From assembly GCA_040216765.1 (NCBI GenBank), contig JAVJON010000007.1, positions 62,001 through 126,000 on the forward strand: a stretch of 64,000 nucleotides of DNA, given 5' to 3'. Positions within the stretch are counted from its first letter, which is position 1. Every line of letters starts with the position of its first letter. The stretch comes from Marinibaculum sp040216765 (GTDB taxonomy: Bacteria; Pseudomonadota; Alphaproteobacteria; Ferrovibrionales; Ferrovibrionaceae). Positions 55,009 to 63,102 of the stretch are shown piece by piece. The translations under genes were made by a program, and so were the position numbers. The notes below the pieces were generated by a model, which ran no database searches, was not told where the DNA came from, and worked only from the letters and a program-made list of their open reading frames with translations.

Positions 55009-56074
55009 CGGTGTCCGGCGCGGCCGGTTCCGTTGCCGGCGCGGCCTCCTCGTCCTCCTCGCCCCGGCCGACCAGGGCAAGCGCGCGGGCGCGGACCCCC
55101 TTCGCGGCCGCGGCATGCATCAACGCCTCTTCGCGGCCATGGGTGATCCAGACCTCCGGTGCCTGCATGTCGTCGATGGTCTGCAGCAGTTCGTCCCAAT
55201 CCGCATGGTCGGAGATCACCAGCGGCAGCTCCACCCTGCGCTGCCGCGCCCGGGCGCGGACCCGCATCCAGCCGGAGGCCATGGCGATGCGCGGGTCGGG
55301 CAGCCGGCGCGCCCAGCTGTCGCCGCCGGCCGAGGGCGGGGCAAGGACGATCTCGCCCCGCAGGGCCTCGCGCGAGGGCGCTTCGGCAACCGGCCGGCAG
55401 GGGCCGAGATCCACCCCATGGGCGGTGTAGAGGTCGCACAGCGCCAGCAATGCGCCGTGCAGCCAGATGGTGCGGTCGTGCCCGGCCTCGCGCAGCAGCC
55501 GGATCAGGCGCTGGCATTTGCCCAGTGCATAGACGCCCACCAGGTGCGCCCGGTCCGGGAACAGCCGCAGCGAGGTCAGCAGCCGGCCGACCTCCGCCGC
55601 ATCGTCGGGATGCCGGAACACCGGCAGGGCGAAGGTTGCCTCGGTGACGAAGACATCGCAGGCCACCGGCTCGAAAGCCGGGCAGGTCGGGTCGCGGCGG
55701 CGCTTGTAATCGCCGGACACCGCGACACGGCAGCCGCGATGCTCCACCACCGCCATGGCGCTGCCCAGGATATGCCCTGCGGGATGCAGGCTGAGCCGGG
55801 TATCGCCGATCGTCAGCGGCTCGCCGCAGGACAGCGGCTGGAACCGGCCGGCCGCCTCGGGCCCATAGCGGCTTTTCATGATCGCGATCGTCTCCGGCGT
55901 GGCCAGGACATGGCCGTGGCCGGCGCGGGCATGGTCGGCATGGCCGTGGGTCACCACCGCCCTGTCCACCGGCCGCGACGGGTCGATATGGAAGCCGCCC
56001 GGGCCCACCGCGAGGCCGCCGCCGGCGGGAGCGATCCAGTCCTCCGGCTTCTGACGCTGCACAAGTGCCGTCAT
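55001..56074 (-). CDS. Ligase-associated metallo-beta-lactamase fold DNA exonuclease
   Basis: A 357-residue nuclease of the MBL/beta-CASP-like group. The metal-binding motif THGHADHARAGHG, PAGHILGSAMAVVEH and SGDYKRRRDP are all present, as is the C-terminal ISDHADWDELLQ and WITHGREEALMHA. The family name in annotations is ligase-associated DNA exonuclease, and the gene is next to the DNA ligase as expected; the role is inferred as end trimming before ligation. The C-terminus is an acidic tail. The helicase that often completes the set is not present in this window. Confidence 0.92.
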   Translation of the reverse strand: MTALVQRQKPEDWIAPAGGGLAVGPGGFHIDPSRPVDRAVVTHGHADHARAGHGHVLATPETIAIMKSRYGPEAAGRFQPLSCGEPLTIGDTRLSLHPAGHILGSAMAVVEHRGCRVAVSGDYKRRRDPTCPAFEPVACDVFVTEATFALPVFRHPDDAAEVGRLLTSLRLFPDRAHLVGVYALGKCQRLIRLLREAGHDRTIWLHGALLALCDLYTAHGVDLGPCRPVAEAPSREALRGEIVLAPPSAGGDSWARRLPDPRIAMASGWMRVRARARQRRVELPLVISDHADWDELLQTIDDMQAPEVWITHGREEALMHAAAAKGVRARALALVGRGEEDEEAAPATEPAAPDTDA

Positions 56075-56154
56075 GACGCCGCCGCCCGGCGATGCTGGCC
56101 CATAGTCCTGCCGCGACCCTGGCCGGCGTGGCGGCGATCGGCCATGCTGCCGCC

Positions 56155-57303
56155 ATGCGCTGGGCAATTGGCACGATGAGCGGCACCTCCCTGGACGGGA
56201 TCGACATGGCTGCATTGCAGACCGACGGGCGGCGGATCCTGGCCGTCGGGCCGGCGGCGACCATGCCCTATGCCGCGCCGGTGCGTGAGGCGATCCGCGC
56301 GGTGCTGGGCCGGACCGACCCGGACCTGCTTGCGCCGATCGCCGCGGCGGTGACCGAGGCCCATGCCGAGGCGCTGGCAGCCTTCATGTCCGGGCATCGC
56401 ATGGCCGCCGCGGAGATTGCCGTGATCGGTTTCCACGGCCATACGGTGCATCACGACCCGGAGGCCGGGCTCACCTGGCAGATCGGCGACGGTGCCGCCC
56501 TGGCGGCGGCCCTGGGGATCGACGTGGTCTACGACTTCCGCAGCGCCGACATGCGCGCCGGCGGGCAGGGTGCGCCGCTCGTGCCGATCTTCCATGCTGC
56601 CCTCGCTGCCGGATGCGACCGCCCGCTGGCCGTGCTGAACGTCGGCGGGGTCGCCAATGTCACCTATCTGGGGCCACCCGGCGCATGCGACCAGGGCCGT
56701 CCCGGCCCGCCGGCCGGTCCATCCGGGGCCGAGGCGCTGCTGGCAGACCTGCTGGCATTCGATACCGGGCCCGGCAATGCCCTGCTGGACGATTGGCTGC
56801 TGCGGCATACCGGACAGGCGCTGGACGCGGGCGGCGCGCTGGCCGCCGGGGGGCGGATCGACCGGGCGCGGGTCGATGCCTTCCTTGCGGCACCCTGGTT
56901 CGATCGCGCGCCGCCGAAATCGCTCGACCGCAACAGTTTCGCGCTGTCCCTGGCCGACGGCCTCTCGGCCGCCGACGGGGCCGCGACCCTGACCGAGATG
57001 ACGGCCGCGGCGGTCTCCGCTGCGGTGCGCCATCTGCCGCAGCCGCCGCTGCGCTGGCTGGTCTGCGGCGGGGGCCGTCACAACCGGACCCTGATGGCCG
57101 CCCTGCAACGCCGGCTGCAGGCGCCGGTGGCGCCGGTCGAGACATTGGGCTGGGACGGCGATGCGCTGGAAGCGCAGGCCTTCGCCTTCCTGGCCGCGCG
57201 CCGTCTGCGCGGCCTGCCGGTCACCGCGCCATCGACCACCGGGGCGGCGCGGGCAATGCCCGGCGGCCGGATCGCCGCCGCCGTCCAGGACCAGGATGGC
57301 TGA
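56155..57303 (+). CDS. anmK: Anhydro-N-acetylmuramic acid kinase
   Basis: AnmK converts anhydroMurNAc from recycled wall to MurNAc-6-phosphate. The family start, MRWAIGTMSGTSLDGIDMA, is exact for the ATP-binding motif. Further motifs are IGFHGHTVHHDP, TWQIGDGAALAAALG, VVYDFRSADM and NVGGVANVTYL, and DTGPGNALLDDWL. Length is 382 residues. The start was chosen at the family N-terminus. It is divergent from the exonuclease gene and converges with the hydrolase gene. In many alphaproteobacteria anmK is beside tyrS, and here only the ligase pair intervenes. Confidence 0.95.
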   Translation: MRWAIGTMSGTSLDGIDMAALQTDGRRILAVGPAATMPYAAPVREAIRAVLGRTDPDLLAPIAAAVTEAHAEALAAFMSGHRMAAAEIAVIGFHGHTVHHDPEAGLTWQIGDGAALAAALGIDVVYDFRSADMRAGGQGAPLVPIFHAALAAGCDRPLAVLNVGGVANVTYLGPPGACDQGRPGPPAGPSGAEALLADLLAFDTGPGNALLDDWLLRHTGQALDAGGALAAGGRIDRARVDAFLAAPWFDRAPPKSLDRNSFALSLADGLSAADGAATLTEMTAAAVSAAVRHLPQPPLRWLVCGGGRHNRTLMAALQRRLQAPVAPVETLGWDGDALEAQAFAFLAARRLRGLPVTAPSTTGAARAMPGGRIAAAVQDQDG

Positions 57304-57308
57304 AGGCG

Positions 57309-57962
57309 TCAGACCGGTTCGGTCTGGGCCGCCGCCTTGTCGAGATAGCGGTCGACGGCACCCGACATCTCTTCCAGATTCTCCTCGAACAGGTGGTTGG
57401 CGCCATCGACGGAATGATAGTCGATGGTGATCCCGCGCTGGTTGGAGAGACGGTTGACCAGCTTCTGCACCTCGGTGTCGGAGATCACGTCGTCCTTCGT
57501 GCCGTGCACGAACAGTCCGGACGAGGGGCAGGGCGCCAGGAAGCTGAAATCGTAGATCCCGGCCGGGGCGGCGACCGAAATGAAACCGGTGATCTCCGGC
57601 CGCCGCATCAGCAACTGCATGCCGATCCAGGCGCCGAAGGAAAAGCCGGCAATCCAGCAGGCCCCGGCATTGGGGTTGTAGGCCTGCATCCAGTCGAGCG
57701 CCGACGCGGCGTCCGACAGTTCCCCCTGGCCATTGTCGAAACTGCCCTGGCTGCGACCGACGCCGCGGGAATTGAACCGCAGGACCGAGAAGCCGCGGCG
57801 GGCGAACAGGTGGTACAGCGAGTAGACCACCTTGTTGTTCATCGTTCCGCCATAGCGCGGATGCGGATGCAGAATCAGGGCGATGGGCGCGTTGTGCGCC
57901 TTGCCATGCTGGTAGCGTCCTTCCAGGCGGCCCTCGGGGCCGTTGAAGATGACGTCTGGCAA
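57309..57962 (-). CDS. Alpha/beta hydrolase
   Basis: A cytoplasmic alpha/beta hydrolase of 217 residues, of the group with NGPEGRLEGRY at the start. It shows the oxyanion-type HPHPRYGGTMNN, the nucleophile elbow GFSFGAWIG (G-x-S-x-G), Asp in HGTKDDVISD and His in GANHLFEENLEE, so the triad is complete. A TTG start at 57962 is preferred, because GGAGGAG lies just upstream and the protein then begins as family members do; an ATG 32 codons upstream is the alternative. It is divergent from cysE. The substrate is unknown. Confidence 0.88.
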   Translation of the reverse strand: MPDVIFNGPEGRLEGRYQHGKAHNAPIALILHPHPRYGGTMNNKVVYSLYHLFARRGFSVLRFNSRGVGRSQGSFDNGQGELSDAASALDWMQAYNPNAGACWIAGFSFGAWIGMQLLMRRPEITGFISVAAPAGIYDFSFLAPCPSSGLFVHGTKDDVISDTEVQKLVNRLSNQRGITIDYHSVDGANHLFEENLEEMSGAVDRYLDKAAAQTEPV

Positions 57963-58469
57963 TTGCTCCTCCACTCGGATATGGGCGCGGGGCCTGATCC
58001 CGTCCGGGACGGCCGCAGCGGAGCCGCGGGGGCCCGGGACGGTTGCTGCAACCGGCATGCGGCCGAAGCGGATTTTCCGCCACTGGGCATCCGGGCTGGG
58101 GCTGGTCCGAAGATCGGACCCCGACTTTGCGTGCAACCTACGACCGGCATCGTCGCGATGCCAGAAAAATGCTTCCGGCAGGGGCTGTTCGCATGAGCGG
58201 AATTCAGCTTTGCCTAATCTTGACTCATGGAGTCGACAAAAGGCTTGACCCGCTACATCGAATGGCCATTTCCTTTTCAGGCTCGGACACTCGGCTCTGC
58301 AGTCTATGTTGGCGCTCGGGCGCCGGCGATCAATGACAGGGCCTCGTTCCTGGGCCAACAGGCCCGCCGCGCCTGCCGGATCGGCAGGGGTGCGGCGACG
58401 GCGGAACATGGCGGACGCGGCCGGGCTGGCACCTGGCGGCGGTGCCGTCGGCGGCAAAGGGGAAGGGCG
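57963..58469. other. Divergent promoter region between the hydrolase and cysE
   Basis: About 507 bp with no credible gene. It should hold the promoters for the hydrolase (minus) and the cysE-rrf2-iscS genes (plus). The only clear motif is an IscR-like inverted repeat around 58216-58240. TTGACC at 58245-58250 may be a -35 element, but its -10 partner is weak. If this is the promoter, the cysE leader would be about 190 bases. Confidence 0.55.
58216..58240 (+). promoter_or_regulatory. IscR-like operator upstream of cysE-rrf2-iscS
   Basis: The core TGACT-N5-AGTC with GAC after it matches the middle of the type 1 IscR site known from E. coli (TGACT-N5-AGTC with an RRS flank). The GACTC-ATG-GAGTC inverted repeat (58222-58234) is perfect. 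The A/T-rich centre and one outer end of the consensus are only partly met. It lies about 240 bp before cysE and 955 bp before the Rrf2 gene. Confidence 0.5.
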
Positions 58470-59186
58470 ATGGGCCCAACGCTTGCGAGCGACATCGATG
58501 CAGTCATGCAGAGGGATCCGGCGGCCCGGTCCCGCCTGGATGTCGTGCTGTGCTACCCCGGTTTCCACGCCATCGCGGTGCACCGGCTCTGCCACTGGCT
58601 GTGGCGCCGGAACATCCGGTTGCCGGCGCGCTGGCTGTCGCAGGTGGCGCGCTCCATCACCGGCATCGAGATCCATCCCGGCGCGGTGATCGGCCGCAGC
58701 TTTTTCATCGATCACGGCATGGGTGTCGTGATCGGCGAGACGGCGGAGATCGGCGACAATGTGACCCTGTACCAGGGCGTCACCCTGGGCGGCACCGCCC
58801 CGGCCGTGAATTCCAAGGCGCAGGCGAACACGAAACGCCACCCGACCCTGAAGGACGGCGTCATCGTCGGTTGCGGCGCCCAGGTGCTGGGACCGATCAC
58901 CGTCGGCGAGGGGGCCTCCGTCGGCGGCAATGCCGTCGTCACCCGCGACGTGGAGCCTGCGACCACGGTGGTCGGCATCCCGGCCCGGGTGTCCAGCCGG
59001 GCAAAGCCGACCGAAGCCGACCAGGTATCGCCCTTTCCGAACTACGGCCTGCGCAACGGCGACGTGAACGACCCGCTGCTGCGGACCATCGAGACCCTGG
59101 TGCAGGAGGTGGAGCGCCTGTCCACCCGGATCGCGGAACTGGAGAAACAGCAGGCCGCCGATGCAGAATCCCGCCGCTGTGCCTGA
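58470..59186 (+). CDS. cysE: Serine O-acetyltransferase
   Basis: CysE makes O-acetylserine, the substrate of CysK, and controls cysteine supply. The 238-residue protein has the N-terminal helical part (LDVVLCYPGFHAIAVHRLCH) and the left-handed beta-helix with hexapeptide repeats: SITGIEIHPGAVIGRSFFID, HGMGVVIGETAEIG, then VTLYQGVTLGGT. The catalytic His and Asp are in this HPGAxIG/DHGMG region. A short coiled coil forms the C-terminus. Start: ATG after GGGGAAGGG. It is the first gene of a likely operon with the Rrf2 regulator (4 bp spacing) and cysteine desulfurase. Confidence 0.94.
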   Translation: MGPTLASDIDAVMQRDPAARSRLDVVLCYPGFHAIAVHRLCHWLWRRNIRLPARWLSQVARSITGIEIHPGAVIGRSFFIDHGMGVVIGETAEIGDNVTLYQGVTLGGTAPAVNSKAQANTKRHPTLKDGVIVGCGAQVLGPITVGEGASVGGNAVVTRDVEPATTVVGIPARVSSRAKPTEADQVSPFPNYGLRNGDVNDPLLRTIETLVQEVERLSTRIAELEKQQAADAESRRCA

Positions 59187-59189
59187 GGC

Positions 59190-59777
59190 ATGGCAAGGGA
59201 TCTTGCGATAACGGGCCGGGCGCCGCCCGCCGGGCCGGCCACGCCTGGCATGTCCGCTCCTGACATATCCGCTCCTGACATATCCGCTCCTGGGATCCTG
59301 CCGGCCGGCATCGCGTCGCCGGCGCCGAAGGGGCGGGCGCATTATGCGGTCGTCGCGCTTGCCGAGATCGCCGGCCGGTCATGCGCCGCGCCGGTGCCGT
59401 TGAACGACATCGCCCGGCGGCACGGCCTGTCGCTGCGCTATCTGGAACAGATCTTCAATCGTCTGCGTCGCGCCGGCCTGGTGCGCAGCGTGCGGGGACC
59501 CGGCGGCGGGTACTGCCTGCGGCAGCCTGCGGAGGAGATCAGCATCGCCGCGATTTCCGCGGCGGCGGAACCGGATTGCGGCAACCCGCGCACCGACGTG
59601 GCGGACCTGTTGTCGGCGGATTGCCCGGTCTGCCGGCTCTGGGGGGCCGCCCAGACCCATACCGCGCGCTTCCTCCAGCAGGTCTCCCTGGCCGATGTCG
59701 CGGCCGGCCGGATCCCTGCCGCCGGGCCCGGCCCGGCAGCGGGCATTGCCCTGCCGGTGCGCGACGGCGCCGCCTGA
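59190..59777 (+). CDS. Rrf2/IscR-family transcription regulator
   Basis: A 195-residue regulator. The winged helix is clear: VPLNDIARRHGLSLRYLEQI, FNRLRRAGLVRSVRGPGGGY. Cysteines after the wing (EPDCGNPRTD, then SADCPVCRLWG) are spaced 14 and 2 apart, not the C-x5-C-x5-C of E. coli IscR, so iron-sulfur binding would use a different geometry. About 45 residues before the domain are a Pro/Ser/Ala-rich extension with a SAPDI repeat not seen in usual IscR. Placement between cysE and cysteine desulfurase suggests it senses Fe-S or cysteine status. Confidence 0.87.
   Translation: MARDLAITGRAPPAGPATPGMSAPDISAPDISAPGILPAGIASPAPKGRAHYAVVALAEIAGRSCAAPVPLNDIARRHGLSLRYLEQIFNRLRRAGLVRSVRGPGGGYCLRQPAEEISIAAISAAAEPDCGNPRTDVADLLSADCPVCRLWGAAQTHTARFLQQVSLADVAAGRIPAAGPGPAAGIALPVRDGAA
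59253..59293 (+). repeat. 15-bp tandem repeat in the Rrf2 gene, 2.7 copies
   Basis: The unit tccgctcctgacata occurs twice without change, followed by a partial third copy. It encodes the SAPDI repeat in the N-terminal extension of the regulator. Confidence 0.9.
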
Positions 59778-59803
59778 CGCCCGGCGACACGGAACCTCCG
59801 GTC

Positions 59804-60973
59804 ATGAGAGACGTCGCGCAGGTCTATTTCGACTACAACGCCACTGCACCTGTCCGGCCGGAGACGGCCGCGGCCGTTGCGGCGTATTTCCGCGCGGCCG
59901 GGAATCCCTCCTCCGTGCATCGGACCGGGCGGCATGCCCGGCAGGCCGTGGATGGCGCCCGGCGCCGCCTTGCTGCCGCTGTCGCCGCGCGGCCGGAGGA
60001 GGTGGTGTTCACCTCCGGCGGGACGGAGGCCAACCAGCTGGCGCTCCGGGGGGCCGGCGCCGCCGCGATCGTCGCCACCGCGATCGAGCATGAGTCGGTG
60101 CTGGAGCCGGCCCGGCGGTTCGGCCTGCCGTTCCGCATCGCGCCTGTCGGCGCCGACGGGCGGCTGGACCTGGCGGCGCTGCCGGCGGTGCTCGACGGCC
60201 TGCCCAAGCCGGTGCTGCTGGCGGTGATGCTGGCGAACAACGAGGTCGGCACCCTGCAGCCGGTGGCCGAGGCCGCGCGGATCGTGCACGACGCTGGCGG
60301 GCTGCTGCTCTGCGATGCCATTCAGGCATTGGGCAAGATGCCCCTGTCGCAGCCGGACCTGGGCGCCGACCTGATGACCCTTTCGGCCCACAAGATCGGC
60401 GGGCCGCAGGGGGTCGGGGCGCTGGTGGTGGCGGACCATGTGCAGCTGCAGTCCCAGGTCCTGGGCGGCGGCCAGGAGCGCGGACGGCGCGCCGGGACGG
60501 AGAATGTCCCCGGCATCGTCGGCTTCGGTGCCGCGCTGGAGGCCGCCGCAGACACGGCCTGGCTGGACCGGGTCGACCGGCTGCGACACGGCCTGGAACA
60601 GCGCCTGCGCGGCCTGGGCGCGACGATCCAGGGCGCCAATGCCCCGCGCCTGCCCAATACGAGCGCGGTCACCATGGCCGGCATGGCTGCGGAAACCCAG
60701 GTGATGGCGTTCGACCTGGCGGGTTTCGCGGTCAGCGCCGGGGCCGCCTGCTCGTCCGGCAAGGTCAGCCCCAGCCACGTCCTGCGGGCCATGGGCCTGG
60801 CACCCGAAGTGGCGCAGGAGACGATCCGGGTCAGCCTGGGGTGGGACAGCACGATGGCCGATGTCGAGCGATTCGCCGAGGCCTGGGAGCGGATCGCCAC
60901 CCGTGCGGCGGCGCGGCAGCGTCGCACAGCCCCTCCACCCGCGGGCAGTACAGGCCGGCGGGCAGTGTCCTGA
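59804..60973 (+). CDS. iscS: Cysteine desulfurase (IscS/NifS type)
   Basis: A PLP enzyme of 389 residues that takes sulfur from cysteine for Fe-S cluster and thio-cofactor synthesis. It starts with VYFDYNATAPVRPE. Other motifs are FTSGGTEANQLAL, LLAVMLANNEVGTLQP, the PLP lysine in SAHKIGGPQGVG, RAGTENVPGIVGFG and the catalytic cysteine in SAGAACSSGKVSPSHVL. The CSSGK loop is that of the IscS/NifS group. It follows the Rrf2 gene by 26 bp. No scaffold (iscU, sufBCD) follows, which is unusual for the class. Confidence 0.93.
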   Translation: MRDVAQVYFDYNATAPVRPETAAAVAAYFRAAGNPSSVHRTGRHARQAVDGARRRLAAAVAARPEEVVFTSGGTEANQLALRGAGAAAIVATAIEHESVLEPARRFGLPFRIAPVGADGRLDLAALPAVLDGLPKPVLLAVMLANNEVGTLQPVAEAARIVHDAGGLLLCDAIQALGKMPLSQPDLGADLMTLSAHKIGGPQGVGALVVADHVQLQSQVLGGGQERGRRAGTENVPGIVGFGAALEAAADTAWLDRVDRLRHGLEQRLRGLGATIQGANAPRLPNTSAVTMAGMAAETQVMAFDLAGFAVSAGAACSSGKVSPSHVLRAMGLAPEVAQETIRVSLGWDSTMADVERFAEAWERIATRAAARQRRTAPPPAGSTGRRAVS

Positions 60974-61041
60974 GCGGCGGGAAAGCCCCGGCGCGCGGCA
61001 CCTGGGACGGCCCGGCGCTGCCGCTGCCGGCCCGGGCAATC

Positions 61042-61070
61042 TTGCCGTGTTCTGGCGCGGCAGGTATATC
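61042..61070 (+). promoter_or_regulatory. Sigma70-type promoter for the ferredoxin gene
   Basis: TTGCCG (61042-61047) and TATATC (61065-61070) are 17 bases apart, and the predicted start is about 15 bases before the ferredoxin ATG. Both are reasonable matches, so the ferredoxin may be transcribed on its own as well as with iscS. Confidence 0.5.
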
Positions 61071-61091
61071 GCGCCGGAAAGGAGTCTGTGG

Positions 61092-61424
61092 ATGCCCAGA
61101 ATGATCTTCGTCACGCCGGAAGGCGAACGGCAGGACGTCGATGCGCCGATGGGGTTGTCCGTGATGGAAATCGCCCATCTTCACGGCGTCGACCTGGAAG
61201 GCGCCTGCGAGGGGTCGCTGGCCTGTTCCACCTGCCATGTCATCGTCGCGCCGGACTGGTATGGCCGGCTGAAGCCGCCGCAGGAGGACGAACAGGACAT
61301 GCTCGACCTGGCCTTCGGCCTGGAGCCGACGTCGCGCCTGGGCTGCCAGATCGTGATGACCGAGGGGCTGGACGGGCTCACCGTCCGCCTGCCGACCGCG
61401 ACACGCAACCTGATGGAAAGCTGA
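61092..61424 (+). CDS. fdx: 2Fe-2S ferredoxin (adrenodoxin/Fdx type)
   Basis: A 110-residue electron carrier. The four cluster cysteines are in EGACEGSLACSTCHVIV (C-x5-C-x2-C) and LGCQIVMTE. Charged segments DEQDMLDLAFG and TSRLGCQI are those of the adrenodoxin-like, Isc-linked ferredoxins, which supply electrons for Fe-S assembly or to P450s. GGAG lies just before the ATG. It lies 118 bp after the desulfurase gene, with its own promoter, so a link to cluster assembly is plausible. Confidence 0.93.
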   Translation: MPRMIFVTPEGERQDVDAPMGLSVMEIAHLHGVDLEGACEGSLACSTCHVIVAPDWYGRLKPPQEDEQDMLDLAFGLEPTSRLGCQIVMTEGLDGLTVRLPTATRNLMES

Positions 61425-61444
61425 GCGCTTCGCGCCGAGAACCG

Positions 61445-61822
61445 ATGTCCGTCAGCACAGAGTTCGAGTCTTTCGTTCAGGACCTCCTGGAACCCATGGG
61501 TCCGATCGCGATCCGCCACATGTTCGGCGGGGCAGGGGTCTATTGCCGGGGCGCAATGTTCGCCCTGATCGCGGATGACGTGCTCTACTTGAAGGCCGAC
61601 CCCGACAGCAGCGACTCGTTCGAGGCGCTGGGCTGCGAGCCGTTTCGCTACGAGGCGGGAAACGGGCGCGTCGCCTCGATGAGCTACTACGAGACGCCGC
61701 CGCACCTGCTGGACGATCCGTCGGAGCTGATCGACTGGGCGCAGCAATCGCTGGAGATTGCGCTGCAGGCGCGGATGACCCGTTCGGAGCCGCGCCGGCG
61801 CAGGCCGGCGCTGCGCCGCTGA
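61445..61822 (+). CDS. TfoX N-terminal domain protein
   Basis: A 125-residue protein with the TfoX/Sxy N-terminal domain: FVQDLLEPMGPIAIRHMFGG, AGVYCRGAMFALIADDVLYL and the MSYYETPPHLLDD segment. Only the N-terminal domain is present, without the C-terminal domain of the competence regulator. The tail is Arg-rich (RRRRPALRR). Function of such single-domain proteins is unknown. It starts 20 bp after the ferredoxin, so the two probably share a transcript. Confidence 0.87.
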   Translation: MSVSTEFESFVQDLLEPMGPIAIRHMFGGAGVYCRGAMFALIADDVLYLKADPDSSDSFEALGCEPFRYEAGNGRVASMSYYETPPHLLDDPSELIDWAQQSLEIALQARMTRSEPRRRRPALRR

Positions 61823-61834
61823 CCCGCGGCGGGG

Positions 61835-62911
61835 TCAGCCCACCCGGCTGTTGGCCGGGTCGGCGGGGCTCAACTGTTCCTCGCTGACCACCCGGTTCCG
61901 CCCCTCGCGCTTGGCCATGTACAGCGCCTCGTCGGCGCGATGCACGAAGCCCGGCAGGCTCTCGCCGATATCCAGGTGGGCGGCGCCGATGGAGATGGTG
62001 ATCCGGCCCATATCCTCGCCGGTGCTCTTTTTCACGAGCTTCTTGCCCTGCAACGCGGTCCTGATCGTGTTGCCGACGATCACCGCGTCCTGCAGGGAGG
62101 TGCCGGGCAGCAGGATGGCAAATTCCTCCCCGCCGTAGCGCGCCGGAAAATCCTGTCCCTTCACGTTCTCCACCAGGGTACGGGCCATCAGCTTCAGAAC
62201 CTGATCGCCGACCTGGTGTCCCCAGGTATCGTTGAAGATCTTGAAATGGTCGATATCGACCAGCAGCATCGACAGCGGCGTGCCGCTGTACTCCGCGATC
62301 TCGGCCAGCTTCACCAGCTTTTCGTCGAAGGATTTCCGGTTCGCGACCCCGGTCAGGGCATCGGTCTCCGCCTCGTGCTTCAATTCGTCGACGCTCTTGC
62401 GAAGCTCGACGATCTCGCGGGTCGATTTGTGCAGCCGGTCCTCCAGGGTCCGCGTCTGCACCTGCATTTCCTTGGTGTCGGTGATCAGGTTGCTGATCAG
62501 CGAGGTCAGGCTGGTGCTGTCCTGGACGGTCTCCGACATCTGGCCGGTGAAGTTCTCCAGCGCCTGGCCATAGGCCTTGGTGTCGCCTTCCGCACTGCCG
62601 ACGAAGACCTGGACCTTGGACATCGTCTCTTCCAGCCGATCGGCGATCTCGGTGATCGAGACCTGCTGGTCGTCGGCGCCGAAGAACTGCTCGTAGATCT
62701 CGGCCAGGATCTTCTCGGTGAATGCCTGTTGCCCGGCGATCTCCACGTCGAGCGCGCGCCGCAAGCCGACCGGACGGTCGGCATGGTAGCCGTACCAGAT
62801 GCGGAAATTGCGCGGCGCAGGCGGAATGTCGTGCTCCGCCATCGATGCCATGGCGCCGTTGGCGAATTCGGCACACTGCGCCGGCGTATCTGAGGCCCCG
62901 TCGTGACTCAT
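61835..62911 (-). CDS. Diguanylate cyclase (GGDEF domain)
   Basis: A soluble protein of 358 residues that should make cyclic di-GMP. The N-terminal half is helical (FRIWYGYHADRPVGL, then EKILAEIYEQFFGADDQQVS) and resembles the PleD-like sensor-less DGCs of alphaproteobacteria. The GGDEF domain has DALTGVANRKSFDEKL, VDIDHFKIFNDTWGHQVGD and the active site YGGEEF near residue 259. The inhibitory I-site RxxD that normally lies five residues before it reads KGQD, so feedback may be lost. Start at ATG 62911, since the frame is open upstream but without a family match. Converges with the TfoX-like gene. Confidence 0.92.
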   Translation of the reverse strand: MSHDGASDTPAQCAEFANGAMASMAEHDIPPAPRNFRIWYGYHADRPVGLRRALDVEIAGQQAFTEKILAEIYEQFFGADDQQVSITEIADRLEETMSKVQVFVGSAEGDTKAYGQALENFTGQMSETVQDSTSLTSLISNLITDTKEMQVQTRTLEDRLHKSTREIVELRKSVDELKHEAETDALTGVANRKSFDEKLVKLAEIAEYSGTPLSMLLVDIDHFKIFNDTWGHQVGDQVLKLMARTLVENVKGQDFPARYGGEEFAILLPGTSLQDAVIVGNTIRTALQGKKLVKKSTGEDMGRITISIGAAHLDIGESLPGFVHRADEALYMAKREGRNRVVSEEQLSPADPANSRVG

Positions 62912-63102
62912 GACCCGTCTACTGAAATTGCGACCGATGTGGCGACGGCACAAAGGGCGCCAGCGGACCGCCCCCCGTCCCGGAAGGTCCGTGCCGCCCC
63001 CAGGGCACCATCACTCTCAGCATGCACCTTGCCCCAAGGCCGCGCGGATGAATACCCGCCATTGGCCGTAGGCGGTGCCGTCGCGCCGGGCCGCCCTGGC
63101 GG

